From positions 1,293,501-1,357,500 of the forward strand of contig NC_090772.1 of NCBI RefSeq assembly GCF_001761485.1: a DNA stretch of 64,000 nt, read 5' to 3'. Positions 1-10,344 of the stretch are shown here, in pieces. The translations under genes and the position numbers were made by a program. The notes under the pieces were generated by a model. It worked only from the letters and a program-made list of their open reading frames with translations. It did no database searches and had not been told where the DNA came from. The stretch's first letter is position 1, and each line of letters opens with the position of its first letter. This stretch comes from Yarrowia lipolytica. Lineage: Eukaryota; Ascomycota; Dipodascomycetes; Dipodascales.

Positions 1-675
1 TCTCCTGCCGCAGCGTTAGACCAATAACAAGAGCGTCTATTATTCCCACCTAACGGTGGCGGAATTAATGATGACGCAGCAGGTTCGTAGGCCGACTCGG
101 CGAGCTCCTTGCTCGTCCCATGGGCGCACCAATTACCCCTCCTCCACCTCGTCCCTCGTTCTCCGAAATATCTCCAGCTGGTCTCGGGGACTTCTCGGAT
201 TGCCCCAGCTCTCCAGTGCAACGTCATAGTCCCAGATGCGTCGTCCATGCACCCCCCCCAAGCTCATTTTACCTCAGAGTTGGGCGTGCACCATGTGGGG
301 AAAAAGCCTAGTGCACAGTAGTGTATTTTGCCCTTAGTGCAATCGGTGGGTACTGTGAATGCGGGAGCAAAGGCCCCTGGTCGGGGCGCCCAGAGAAGGG
401 CTGTGTGGCCCGGAAGAAGACGCCCAAAGATGTCCCTCTCGACGGCCGTCCGCCCGAGCCCCCGCTTGCCCAGACCGACCCTCGGCTCCACCGCTGGTGC
501 TCCGCCATCACCCCGAAGTATGCACCCAACCCCACGAATCGCCAAACTCAATATTGCCGGCCACCCGGGGCAAGTTGATCAAAGGGGGGGGCCTAAGGCC
601 TCTCTTATATAACCTCCAGCTCCAACCCACTACATCGTCACCGACACAGCAAGACACACCACCTCTCTTCCCATC
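1..675. other. 5' flank of the acyl-CoA synthetase-like gene
   Basis: No gene is supported here. Several overlapping open frames on both strands look like chance products of GC-rich sequence. The last 70 bases form the promoter and leader of the next gene. Confidence 0.6.
606..612 (+). promoter_or_regulatory. TATA box of the acyl-CoA synthetase-like gene
   Basis: TATATAA lies 64 bases before the ATG at 676 and is followed by a C/A-rich leader, a common arrangement in this window. Confidence 0.6.
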
Positions 676-2493
676 ATGCAACGACTGTCCCAGCTAGGTA
701 GACAACTCCACTCCACAAAAACCTACGGCGGATTCATGGCCAAGGGCAAGCTGTCGTCTGGCGGCGTCAAGAGCTCTGTGGCGGACAAAACCACCGCGGC
801 AGCCATCCACACGCTGCCCCGAATCCAGGGAGACGACACTGTCTACGTGCCCGACAAGGTGAACCGACACAACATGAACCCGACCTACTTCCTGCCCCGA
901 GCGGCCGAGATCGAGCCCAACGCCAAGGCCTACATCCACAAGGGCGCCGACGGCGTTCGTGTGGAGCGCACCTACGGCGAGATGGCCGACCGAGTGCTGG
1001 GACTCGCCACCTACTTCAAAAGCAAGGAGTTTAAGCGGGTGGCCATCTGTGGACCCAATACGCCCGCCCACCTCGAGACCATGTTCGGAGCCGTGGCCGC
1101 AGGTGCCTACGTGCTGGGCCTCAACTACCGGCTCACCATGGGCGAAATCACCTACAAGATGGAGCTGGGAGACGCCGACTGCGTCGTGGTCGACCGGGAG
1201 TTTGTGCACCTGATCTCGCCCGAGATCCGAGCAAAGTGCCAGGTCATTGTGGACGACGATGTGTCTGGAGCCTCCAAGCCCCAGCAGCCCGGAGAGATTC
1301 TCTACTCCAATGTCGTCCAGCAGGGCATGCAGCTGGCTAAGGAGCAAAAGACAACCTGGGACAATCTGCACGTCCAGAACGAAGACGAAGACGAAATTCT
1401 AGGCCTCTTCTACACGTCTGGAACCACCGGAAAACCCAAGGCCGTCGAGTACACCCATCGATCCGTCTACCTGTGTGCCATGTCCAACATCATCGAGGCT
1501 GGTCTCAACTGCGAGACCGTCGATGGACACAACCGATGCCACTATCTGTGGACTCTGCCTCTGTTCCACGCCGCCGGTTGGACCTTCCCTTACTCGGTGA
1601 CGGCGGTTCGTGGCACACACGTGCTGCTGCGAAAGATTGAGCCCGATTACATCTGGGATCTGCTTGTTGACGACCGAATCACCCACTTCAACGCCGCCCC
1701 CACCGTCAACAACATGCTGGTGAACAACCCCAAGGCCCGACGTCTCCCCCAGACCGTTCGTGTCACCGTTGCTGCCTCTCCTCCCTCCGCAGCTCTCTTC
1801 AACAAGATGTTCGACATGAACCTTCACCCCGTGCACATGTACGGCCTCACTGAGTCCTATGGCCCGTTTGTGCGAAACTACTTCCTGCAGGACTGGCACG
1901 GAGCCACTGGCGATGAGCGGTACGCTCTCATGGCCCGTCAGGGATTCGCCTTTGTCGGCTCGCAGTCTGTCCAGGTGATTGCCAACAACGACATCAACCA
2001 GCCCGTACCCCGAAATGGACAGGAGATTGGCGAGATTGTGTGCCGAGGAAACGCAGTCATGGCCCGATATCACAAGGACCCTGAGGCCACGGCCAAGGCG
2101 TTTGAGCAGGGCTGGTTCCACACCGGCGATCTGGCAGTCGTCAACCCCGACGGCTCCATCAAGATTCTCGACAGAAAGAAGGACATTATCATTTCCGGCG
2201 GTGAGAACATCTCTTCCGTGGCCGTCGAGGGCATCATCTGCAAGTATGACAACGTCCTGGAGGTTGCTGTGGTTGGCATCCCTGACGAAAAGTACGGTGA
2301 GGTCCCCAAGGCGTTCCTGATTCTGAAGGACAAGTCCAAGCCTTTCGACACTGACAAGATGATTGCCTGGATGCGGGAGCGAATGGGTGCCTACCAGATT
2401 CCTCGACAGGTGTCTGTGGTCGACGATCTGCCCCGAACCTCCACTGGTAAGATCAAGAAGAACGTTCTTCGAGACTCTGTGCAGGCTGCCTAG
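676..2493 (+). CDS. AMP-dependent acyl-CoA synthetase / acyl-activating enzyme, probably mitochondrial
   Basis: A 605-residue member of the ANL adenylating family, which activates a carboxylic acid with ATP to an acyl-adenylate and then a CoA thioester. Visible motifs are the phosphate loop YTSGTTGKPK (about residue 246), GLTESYGP, the GWFHTGDL and DRKKDIIISGGENI hinge region (about 479-510), and the C-terminal lysine in PRTSTGKIKK (about 586). The first 30 residues are rich in Arg/Lys/Ser with no acidic residue, fitting a mitochondrial presequence. The C-terminus ends QAA, so there is no PTS1 peroxisome signal. The layout resembles medium-chain or plant AAE1-like ligases, but the substrate cannot be read from sequence. 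A TATA box sits 64 bases upstream. The family is certain; substrate and location are inference. Confidence 0.93.
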   Translation: MQRLSQLGRQLHSTKTYGGFMAKGKLSSGGVKSSVADKTTAAAIHTLPRIQGDDTVYVPDKVNRHNMNPTYFLPRAAEIEPNAKAYIHKGADGVRVERTYGEMADRVLGLATYFKSKEFKRVAICGPNTPAHLETMFGAVAAGAYVLGLNYRLTMGEITYKMELGDADCVVVDREFVHLISPEIRAKCQVIVDDDVSGASKPQQPGEILYSNVVQQGMQLAKEQKTTWDNLHVQNEDEDEILGLFYTSGTTGKPKAVEYTHRSVYLCAMSNIIEAGLNCETVDGHNRCHYLWTLPLFHAAGWTFPYSVTAVRGTHVLLRKIEPDYIWDLLVDDRITHFNAAPTVNNMLVNNPKARRLPQTVRVTVAASPPSAALFNKMFDMNLHPVHMYGLTESYGPFVRNYFLQDWHGATGDERYALMARQGFAFVGSQSVQVIANNDINQPVPRNGQEIGEIVCRGNAVMARYHKDPEATAKAFEQGWFHTGDLAVVNPDGSIKILDRKKDIIISGGENISSVAVEGIICKYDNVLEVAVVGIPDEKYGEVPKAFLILKDKSKPFDTDKMIAWMRERMGAYQIPRQVSVVDDLPRTSTGKIKKNVLRDSVQAA

Positions 2494-3457
2494 ACAGACG
2501 GGCGAGTAGGAGTAGCGTACAGTAGACTACTTTTGCGAGCGGATCTGAACTGTACCCAGCTGCGAGTGCAGTAGTGAGGTGGAGACATAGTGGAGACATA
2601 GACTGTCCACTTATTTATTGGCACTGTATTCAGTGCGATGATATATGAAATTGATCACTAAGACAATTGTGTGCACTTGTAGTCTATCGTTGTATGCATT
2701 TCAGTTAGAAAAAATGTGTTGAGTAAAGCCTAAGTAAATGAGAATGTTCGGCAGGATTAGAAACAGCAATAATTCGGCCATTGCGATGAAAAACACTATT
2801 TAAATTGCATTATTAAGGAGCTATTGATTTTCTCTACAAGACTGGATATTTCATGTCTTCCTGACGTTTCTGTAACACTGGATCGTTACCCCCTGCTGAT
2901 TCTTAGCTTTAACTAAAGTCTAAGTAAAATGGAGATATGAGGTTAAGGGTTAGTCCGGGTTAGTCAGGGCTTAATGAGCACCAAGTGATCACCAAAAAAA
3001 CGGATAAAAAACCACCACCAACATCTACTAGTGGAGTTCAAGCGTTTGTACTTGGACCCTGATTGAACCCTGACTTTTGGCCCTGTTTATCATTGGTTCT
3101 TCGAGAATCTTCTATCTCTCCTTGGAACGCGTATATTGGTTTGATAATCTCGTGAAAAAGCCATGGGGTCAACAAAGTCGTAGTCAGCGACTCCCGACCT
3201 CGTCGATCCTGACGTTGCATTTTCGATTCATCTCATGGGTGCATTGGTAGATGGTGCAGATCCTCCTTCTCCACGGAGATTGGTGGAAATGATAATGGAA
3301 GAGATCGATCTGAATATCTCAGACGTCAATCACCTGACCAGAGAGGAGATACTCTCGTGACAATTTGATTTTCAAGATGCCCAGCTCTCTAGCTACTCAT
3401 CTAGATGCGGTACACAGTTCATTCAGCCCATGCTCCTGTCTTGAATCATGACGATCT
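2494..3457. other. Intergenic region
   Basis: Terminator region of the synthetase-like gene, then AT-rich DNA with no supported gene. The 60-codon minus-strand frame at 3038-3220 has no recognisable features. Its distal end would be the promoter of the broken phospholipase gene. Confidence 0.5.
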
Positions 3458-5135
3458 ATGCAGGAACTCAAGAGGTGTTTGAAGAGTGAAAAGCTGCCGA
3501 GGATAACCGTTTCTATTACTGTTTCCATCAGGCGGCTCGTCGTTCTGCTTCTTCTCACCCTCATACAAGGCGTTTATGGGCTCGGATCATACACTCCTTA
3601 CATGACCAAGTGTCCTCCTGGTACGCTTCTACGACAAGGAGGAAACATCTCGAGTTCAGAAGCCGCGTATATCGCCGCCAAGTAGCAGAAATCGAGTCTT
3701 GCCCTGAAGAGATTCCTGCATTAAGTGGCGATTCCAGATGTCTAAAAGTACATATCCAACAGAGACTGTACCTCCAACTTGGCTCTGGGGTTTTCTGGAG
3801 GTGACTACAGATCAATGATTGTTTCAGCCGGGGTGGTGAAGGCCTTTGATCATCGAAATCTAGACTCTACCACCCTGGGGGGACTACTACAGTCTATCAA
3901 CTACATGCCTTCTGCGTCTGGGGGATCGTGGACTCTGGGTACTTTGGTTATGAACAATTTTCCGCAGGTTTCTGAGATTCAAGATCAACGCAAGCTCTGG
4001 AACCTCACTGCTGAGTCCGCTTTCCTGGACTGTTTTGGGCGATTATGGCAAAGCTATCACCAAAGTTGTCGGTAAGCGTCTGGCAGGATACAGGGTATCT
4101 TTGACGGACGAATTCGGGCTAGTGGTGGGCGAAGGACTGGCTGCGGGAGGATACCACACGTTTTCAGACATTTCACAGTCATATGCTTACGTCAGTCACG
4201 ATATGCCGTTTCCTGTGTGTCTAGTGACAGCTCTTCCAAAGGGAGACATGCCTGCAACAGACATCATTAACTCCAATCCCATCTTGGAAGCCACCCCCGT
4301 GGAGTTTGGATCATACGACAAACAAACCAACATGCTCATGTCCATTGGCCAGATTGGCTCTCAGATGGAAAATGGACAAGTTCAGGGAGACTGCACTGCT
4401 GGGTTCGACCAGGGTTCATTTTTCATGGGAGCTTCAGCCAGTCTTTTCAACAGCCCGACATGGTGGACCAAGACCGGGCTAAAGATTGTGGGACTGGACA
4501 ATGGCAATCAGCGGCCTTCGGGAATCTTCCATCCGAACCCCTTCAAGGGCTTGAGTGACGTTGAAGCGCCCTACAACGGCATGGCGCTATACGGAGCAGA
4601 TGGCGCTTACTCGGGGATGGGTCTTCCACTATGGCCCATGGTCCACCCGTCTAGAAAGGTGGACATGTTTTTCTGTCTCGATGCTGACGGAGCGCCTCCC
4701 AATAACACTCCCGATGGCAAAACGCTTACAAATCTAGCCAACAAAGTCTCCGAGGAGATGGGTGAAGGAGTGTTTCCGCTAGTTCCTTCCCCACATGAGT
4801 ACCAGGCCAAGTACCTTGAAAAACCGCTGTGGATGGGCTGCGACGTGACAAAGATGAGGAAGATTCCAGAATCAAATAGATACGTGCCACTTTTTGTCGA
4901 AATCCCCAATCTTGAGGTCTCCTACAACTCCCTAGTCAAGACCATGAAACTAGACTACTCCAAGGAGGATATCGATGGAATTGTCCAAACCGGATTCGAT
5001 ATTGCTACCATGAGCAATTCCACTGAATGGGCCCAGTGTATCGGCTGTTCCGTAGTTCTGAGAGAGTTCCAGAGACAGAACAAAACGGTGCCGGAGGTGT
5101 GTCGAAAGTGTATGGATGAGTATTGCTATTCGTGA
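3458..5135 (+). pseudogene. Phospholipase B (lysophospholipase) pseudogene
   Basis: A decayed member of the secreted or GPI-type fungal phospholipase B family. The first part encodes a hydrophobic signal segment (RRLVVLLLLTLIQGVYG) followed by the typical YxPxxxxCPPGTLLR mature start. In-frame stops follow at 3683 (TAG), 3722 (TAA) and 3743 (TAA). The same frame then resumes with the nucleophile region GFSGGDYRSM and an ASGGSW block. One extra base in the T-run near 4034-4038 moves the rest to another frame (4035-5135), which reads through GYRVSLTDEFG, the DADGA acid region and the cysteine-rich C-terminus to a natural stop. No GTGAGT-type donor or CTAAC branch site could remove the stops. 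In intact enzymes the nucleophile block is normally SGGG; here it is SGGD. The 366-codon 3' part may look like a gene but lacks the catalytic serine. Confidence 0.8.
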
Positions 5136-5519
5136 GGATGGAAGGAAGCTGTTGGGGGTAGTATGTACAATATATAAAAACTGACTACTCAACGCCTCTT
5201 CACCATCACCACCATCACCACCATCACCACCATCACCACCATCGCTTGTTCACCATCTCATCGTTCAGCTACGTGACGTTCGGGGTTGACTAGTAAAGAC
5301 GAATGCAACCGTACTCATCCCGAATGCATTCTCCAGCCCGCACCGATCGCTCACATCTCTCTACAGTATGATTCGTATGATCGACTCAGAATGACACTCC
5401 AGGAGGACGGTCCAACTTGATCTTCCCCTCATGGCTCCAATCAAAACACAAATCTGTTTAATACATCAATCTTTCTAAGACACAGCACCACATGAGAAGC
5501 GCTCCACCGCACAGTCCCC
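5136..5519. other. Convergent intergenic region with a trinucleotide repeat
   Basis: Shared 3' flank between the broken phospholipase gene and SGT2. It holds the CACCATCAC repeat at 5201-5243 and no gene. Confidence 0.6.
5201..5243. repeat. CACCATCAC minisatellite
   Basis: About five head-to-tail copies of a 9-base CAC/CAT unit in the convergent 3' flank. Confidence 0.85.
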
Positions 5520-6554
5520 TTACTGTCCTCCAGCACCTCCAGCACCTCCAGCGCCGCCAAACTTGCTGGCCATCTCTCGCAAAGCAGGGTCGTTCATCAT
5601 CTCACTCATGGAGGGCATGTTGCCGCCCTGCATTCGCTGAGCCATGTTAGCCACAGCAGGGTTGCTCATCAGGTTGTTGAGCGCATTGGGGTCGGACATG
5701 AACTTCTGGGCCATCTGGGCCACGGCGGGGTTGTTCATGAGACCAGCCAGATCGGGCATTCCGCCTCCAGCACCACCGCCAAACATGGAACCGAGAGCTC
5801 CGAGATCGGGGAAACCAGCGGGAGCTCCTCCAGCTCCTCCAGCGGCTCCACCCTCAGCGGGGGCGTCCCGGGTGGCGACGGCCTCCTCATCGACTCGCTT
5901 CTTGGCGGTCTCGTAGCCCCGCTTCATGGCGTCGGAGACATTGTCGCCCTCGACCTTCATGCCCATCTCGTAGGCCTCCAGCGCGCCCTGGGCGTCACCG
6001 GAGGCGTACTTTGCCAGTCCCAGACGCGAGTAGGCCTTGGAGTAGTTGGGATCAACTCGAATGGCGGCGTCAGCGTCGGCAATGGCATTATCGTGGAGCT
6101 GGAGCTGGGAGTAGGCGGCGGCTCGGTTGGAGTAGTAGACGGCGTTGTTCGCGTCGATGTCGATGGCCTGGGTGTACAGATCGATGGACTCTTCGAAGTT
6201 TCGTTGCGACAGCGCCTTGTTGCCCTCCAGCTTGAGCTTGTCGGCCTGGGTCTTCTGCTCCTCAGTCAGAACCGCAGTGGCGGCAGCCATCTTGGCAGCG
6301 GCAGCCTCGAGTGCAGGGGAGGACTTGTCGGCACCGGCGGTGGAAGCCGAGTTGGATCGGTTCTTGAAGATGTCCAAAAGAGTCTGCTTGCCCAGAACCG
6401 AGTCCTTGGAAACACCCTCAATCTTGAACACGTCCTCCAGACAGTCAATGGCGACCTGGACCGATTCGTGGTCGTCTTCGGGGATGGTGCCGTCGGAGAC
6501 GGAGGTTTTGAGGAAATCGACGATTCCAACTGCGAGATCTTTCTTGTCGGACAT
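5520..6554 (-). CDS. SGT2: SGT2, TPR co-chaperone of the GET tail-anchored protein pathway
   Basis: A 344-residue small glutamine-rich TPR protein (SGTA in animals). Sgt2 receives tail-anchored membrane proteins in the cytosol and passes them through Get4/Get5 to Get3, and its TPR domain binds Hsp70/Hsp90 tails. Domains in order: an N-terminal helical dimer/Get5-binding domain (about 1-70, with the FLKTS and CLEDVF helices), three TPR repeats (about 98-215, with NKALSQRNFEESIDLYTQAI and YSNRAAAYSQL), and a C-terminal substrate-binding region rich in Gly, Met, Asn and Pro with repeated NPAVAQMAQ/NPAVANMAQ/DPALREMA blocks. Length is the usual size for the family. It is divergent from COX20 across a 0.7 kb promoter region. 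The ATG at 6554 starts the conserved dimer domain. Confidence 0.95.
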   Translation of the reverse strand: MSDKKDLAVGIVDFLKTSVSDGTIPEDDHESVQVAIDCLEDVFKIEGVSKDSVLGKQTLLDIFKNRSNSASTAGADKSSPALEAAAAKMAAATAVLTEEQKTQADKLKLEGNKALSQRNFEESIDLYTQAIDIDANNAVYYSNRAAAYSQLQLHDNAIADADAAIRVDPNYSKAYSRLGLAKYASGDAQGALEAYEMGMKVEGDNVSDAMKRGYETAKKRVDEEAVATRDAPAEGGAAGGAGGAPAGFPDLGALGSMFGGGAGGGMPDLAGLMNNPAVAQMAQKFMSDPNALNNLMSNPAVANMAQRMQGGNMPSMSEMMNDPALREMASKFGGAGGAGGAGGQ

Positions 6555-7252
6555 TGTGTGGGTGGTGTGGTGGAACTCAAGAGAGACATATGCACTGTTA
6601 AGATGGTGTAGTTTAGATTCACAACGTGGCGAGTATGAATGGCAGAAACATGGAGGGCTATCGAGGGGGTTGTGGGGAGTGAAAAGACAAAGTGAGTGGC
6701 TACAACGGATATTTATGACACATTGAGTTGATTTCTGCCGTCGGATTTTTCAGAAATTGGCTATTTCTGCCGTTACAACACACCCCTCAGAATGCCCCCT
6801 CCATGACCCCTTACTTTAGTTGACACTTTACTTTGCCTTCACTTGGGGAAGGTTCTGGAACAAGTTGGGACTGACTTTGAATATGTTAGCGACCTTTGAG
6901 AGGGGGCAAATTGAATTGACATGTTAGATCGGTGGCGAACTGCCAAAGTGTACAAGCAAGGTGGAACTACCGGAATACATTCAGCTCCACATCCGCGGCC
7001 GGTCTTATAGTGATTCTTCTCCCTCCAAGTGTCTCGTTGTACTCGTCCGTGGGGCTCGGGCGTATACTCTTTTGGGAATACGCATTTATGCCACAGATGG
7101 AATACGGCAACTCTAAATTGGATATATCCCGCTGCCGTATTCGGAAAATTGCACGTGACTCTGCAGCAGTGTTCTGCAGGCAGACTTGACCTCAATCTAC
7201 AAGTGCAAGACCAAGTATAGATCTCAGCAACATCTACACTTACCTAAACAAC
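6555..7252. other. Divergent promoter region SGT2 / COX20
   Basis: No gene supported. The SGT2 side has an ATAAATAT box about 155 bases upstream of its ATG. A CACGTGA motif lies near 7152, about 100 bases before COX20. Confidence 0.5.
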
Positions 7253-7780
7253 ATGTGGCCCTTCAACAGCAACAAACCACAAGACCAGGACGGCCCCGTG
7301 GACTTTTCCGCTCCGGTCACGTCCGACGGCAAGATGTTGGACGACACAAAGCCTCGATTCGACCTGGAAGACATCCAGGCCAAGAAGGCGGCTCTGCTCA
7401 AGGAGCTCAAGGAGAAGGAGGCCGAGCTTGTGCGCCCGCCCCCTCCCAAGATCACCAAGCCCGTTCCCGAGGGCGAGGCCAAGGTGTCGAATGTGGTTTC
7501 TCAGATCGGCGTGAACGACTTTAAGACCGTGACCCAGATCCCCTGTTTCCGAGACGCTATGATCACGGGCTTCATCACCGGTGGCTCTGTTCTGGGAGTC
7601 ATGCTGTCGATGCGACGGTCCACGCTCAGCGCTGCCAACTGGGCCATTGGCGGATTCACCATTGGAGCCGTGGCCAAGTGGGAAATGTGTCGATATAACC
7701 GAAAGCAGTCGTTTGAGAACGCTGCTCTGGCCCACCAGGTCTATGCCAAGCGAAAGGCTCTCGAGGAGGGCAAGGAGTGA
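7253..7780 (+). CDS. COX20: COX20, cytochrome c oxidase assembly chaperone
   Basis: A 175-residue inner-membrane protein of the Cox20/FAM36A family, which binds newly made Cox2 and presents it for processing and copper insertion during complex IV assembly. The N-terminal half (1-90) is charged with a Lys/Glu-rich helix. The conserved core begins at about residue 97 with the IPCFRD motif, followed by two membrane helices (about 103-123 and 127-147) and the family signature in which a glycine-rich second helix ends in a WExCRxxR-type motif (here KWEMCRYNRKQ). The tail is basic and alpha-helical. The start ATG at 7253 follows a C/A-rich leader. Confidence 0.9.
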   Translation: MWPFNSNKPQDQDGPVDFSAPVTSDGKMLDDTKPRFDLEDIQAKKAALLKELKEKEAELVRPPPPKITKPVPEGEAKVSNVVSQIGVNDFKTVTQIPCFRDAMITGFITGGSVLGVMLSMRRSTLSAANWAIGGFTIGAVAKWEMCRYNRKQSFENAALAHQVYAKRKALEEGKE

Positions 7781-7968
7781 TCGTTGGTCGTTCTGAATTG
7801 TAAATAGTCTCTGTACATAATGCTAACAGTGTTTTCTGAGTGGAGAAAATCAGTAGAGGAAGTGGCCATCAAGTTTAGCATCCGGACTAGACATTATTTG
7901 GGCTCTTGTAGTATATCGAATCAGCAGATGTTATGTCTCAGAAGTTCATCTGAAGAGTTGCTGATTAG

Positions 7969-8073
7969 TTGACTGAAGAGGTGACTGAAGAGGTGACTGA
8001 AAAGTTGCTGAAAAGTTGCTGAAAAGTTGCTGAAAAGTTGCTAAAAAGTTGCTGAAAAGTTACTGAAAGTTGA
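7969..8073. repeat. Degenerate 11-12 base tandem repeat
   Basis: Two or three GACTGAAGAGGT units run into about seven GTTGCTGAAAA units, just past the 3' end of COX20. Confidence 0.85.
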
Positions 8074-9024
8074 TTATCATTTTTCTCTCAGTGTTCTATT
8101 TGTATATGAGCGACTTCACAAGCAAATAGAACAACCACCACCATCCATTGTATAAACACCAACAAGCCTCAAATCAACGCCCTTGATTTTGCCGCCTCTT
8201 CCAGCTGTCTCGTACGTGCTCAACACTAGATCCGAAAAAAAAGTGCACATCAAAAGTGTTATCGCCAGTCATCGCCAAAAACTGCCCCGTCATTGCAATA
8301 CTCCCGTGTTTCACCTCGTTTCTTGCTCGCATCTAAGACATTCCACATGGTTGCGGGTTGACACTTTATGCGAGCGATGTGCGCGTTTCCACCTCCTGTA
8401 CCAGAGTCGAGGCTTCCGTTCCTAGATTGCCGTAGAGTTTGGGCTGACTGGCGCCAATGATCGGCTGGTGGTGCTAGCGTGATACGAAGGCGGAGAGCTA
8501 CTCGCACCCGTACTTGTAGCGTCTCCTGGTGGTCCCACTGGGCTTCCGAAACCTGGCTGATGGAGTCGCTACGGTCTTGCAGCAAGCGTTGCAGGCCACA
8601 CGCTGGAGCAATGTGCTGCGGTGGAAAAAAAACCCGTCAGACAGATGACGAGACCAGGACGAGCTGACGAATGGCAGGCCCATTTGCACCAAGGGGTGGC
8701 TCACGGCACGTGGTCCATTCATGACTTTCCAAGAGCAGCGTTTCCACCAAAGCCTAGATCGAGTGGGGAAACAGGTCTAGGTTACTCGTACCGTCGTATG
8801 AGCAGTACGTACTGTAGCTGCCCCCACAAAGCTAACCCCCAAATGTCGGAATATGCTTTTAGGACTTGTAGGAACACAAAACCGTGGGGCCAAGTATAAG
8901 ATGGGGGTCAGGGGAGTGGGTGTGGCCTTTATACTTGGTCTTTTGTTTCTCCACTGCGATTCTGGTGACAAACCACAAGTAACAAATCACATCGATAACT
9001 TGCCGCCGGTAACAAAAGCACACC

Positions 9025-9133
9025 CACGACCGCCCCACGACCACGACTCGACCACGACTCGACCACGATCCGACCACGATTCGACCGCGATCCGACCACA
9101 CGACCCCACGACCACACAGCCACACGACCACAG
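9025..9133. repeat. CGACCACGA tandem repeat in a 5' leader
   Basis: About nine imperfect copies of ACCACGACTCG-like units end 36 bases before the ATG at 9170, so they probably lie in the transcribed leader or core promoter of that gene. Confidence 0.8.
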
Positions 9134-9169
9134 TCCCCACGCTCTCACACACTCACAAACCACCACCCA

Positions 9170-9913
9170 ATGACCATCCGATTAGTAGCAGCAGGGGTGG
9201 TGGCCTCTAGCATTGTGGCGTTTCTCTTCTTCGGGGCGCTGTCCATCCTGCTCATCACAGCCGTGCCGATCCTCATGTTTGTGCCGCTCATGATCCCCGT
9301 GTACATGGGCGTGGCGTTTGTGCGCGGAGGCAACTCCGGGCTGCGCCAGTGGATCGGGCTGCGACCACAAACCCCGACGTCGCGCAACAACGACAAGACC
9401 GACGAGGCTCTGGAAGCCAAAAAACGACAATGGCGACGGGCCTCGTCCATGCGCCTGAGAGACTACATGGAGGAGGACGACGTGGAACAGATAGCCAAAC
9501 GGGTAGAGGCCATTCGACGCCAGCGAGACGAGCAGAAGACGCTCATGGACGAGCTCATTGAAATCGACGCGCTGGACGGCACCACCGACGCCGTGTTGCA
9601 GGCTACAGAGAAGCACCACCAACAGAAGAAGCAGAAGCAGCAGCAGCAGCAGCAGCAACTGCCTGCCAGCATTCCACCCAAGGCTCCACGTACACCTGCA
9701 CTGGCCCCTCAAAATGGTAGTGGTGCCCACATAGTGGCCCAGGTGGTTGAGGAGCCTGCGACAGCTTCTTCCCCGACCCGTGACACAGGGACCGTCAGTC
9801 CCCCCGCGCAGCGTCCCGAGAGGACAGACTTTAATGTCAAAGGCCAGCCCGAGGTGGGCATGACTTCTCAGAACGTGTCTGCCGTCTTATCTCCGGTTGC
9901 GGAGGAGGAATGA
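9170..9913 (+). CDS. Small membrane-hairpin protein with coiled coil and glutamine run
   Basis: I do not recognise a family with confidence. The 247-residue product starts with an almost uncharged hydrophobic stretch (about 5-50) broken by two proline-containing turns (AVPILMFVPLMIPV), so it could be a helical hairpin rather than two full spans. Residues 80-150 are strongly charged and predicted helical or coiled coil (EEDDVEQIAKRVEAIRRQRDEQ). A CAG-coded glutamine run follows (about 154-164), then a proline/serine-rich disordered tail. Short fungal proteins with such N-terminal hairpins include the lipid-droplet promethin/LDO group, but this is only a shape resemblance. The ATG at 9170 has a C/A-rich leader with an upstream tandem repeat. 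Confidence 0.7.
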   Translation: MTIRLVAAGVVASSIVAFLFFGALSILLITAVPILMFVPLMIPVYMGVAFVRGGNSGLRQWIGLRPQTPTSRNNDKTDEALEAKKRQWRRASSMRLRDYMEEDDVEQIAKRVEAIRRQRDEQKTLMDELIEIDALDGTTDAVLQATEKHHQQKKQKQQQQQQQLPASIPPKAPRTPALAPQNGSGAHIVAQVVEEPATASSPTRDTGTVSPPAQRPERTDFNVKGQPEVGMTSQNVSAVLSPVAEEE

Positions 9914-10344
9914 CTAGTTGATTGCTTTATTTAGCTTCAGAGAGTTGATCCACAAGGGGAGGATACCAAAAAAAACAAAACAACTTGCAGCAGGATCAAC
10001 ACCCGTGCTGCAAATTGGTTGCTGAATGTAGATATAGTTAATGATATTATCCGCACGACGTAGGGAGGCTTGTAGGAGACAGTGTAGGATACGACACAGC
10101 GTAGGTGGTTTATCATTGTGCTGGTGCAGGGTGCGGCTGGATCTGCGTAATTCATGCATGAACGACGCACTGGGTGGGAGCTTAAAAAAAGTAAAAATAG
10201 CCAGCCCTGCGATCCACCTACTACAACAACACCACAATAACAAGACGAGTACGAGTGCTTCATCTGACAGCACAAACAAACGGTTCATCCTACAGCACTC
10301 ATTTCGCATCACCGACTCGCTCATCCAACAACTCCTTACGCGAC
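9914..10344. other. Intergenic region upstream of the T5orf172 gene
   Basis: No independent gene seen. The last 150 bases include an A-run promoter-like element (around 10183-10200) and the leader of the gene starting at 10345. Confidence 0.5.

Larger units (their letters stand above)
7781..9169. other. Intergenic region with two tandem repeats
   Basis: No supported gene. It holds the GTTGCTGAAAA repeat (7969-8073) and the CGACCACGA repeat (9025-9133). Open frames at 8183-8585 and 8853-9173 look like chance or repeat-derived frames. Confidence 0.55.

Noticed and set aside
694-2121. Long minus-strand frames opposite the acyl-CoA synthetase-like gene
   Set aside because: They mirror codon bias of the sense gene and contain no motif.
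6093-6726. Plus-strand frames over SGT2
   Set aside because: Antisense shadows of SGT2 with no conserved features.
7816-7834. GCTAACAG resembling an intron 3' end after COX20
   Set aside because: No GTGAGT-type donor precedes it and the COX20 frame is already complete.
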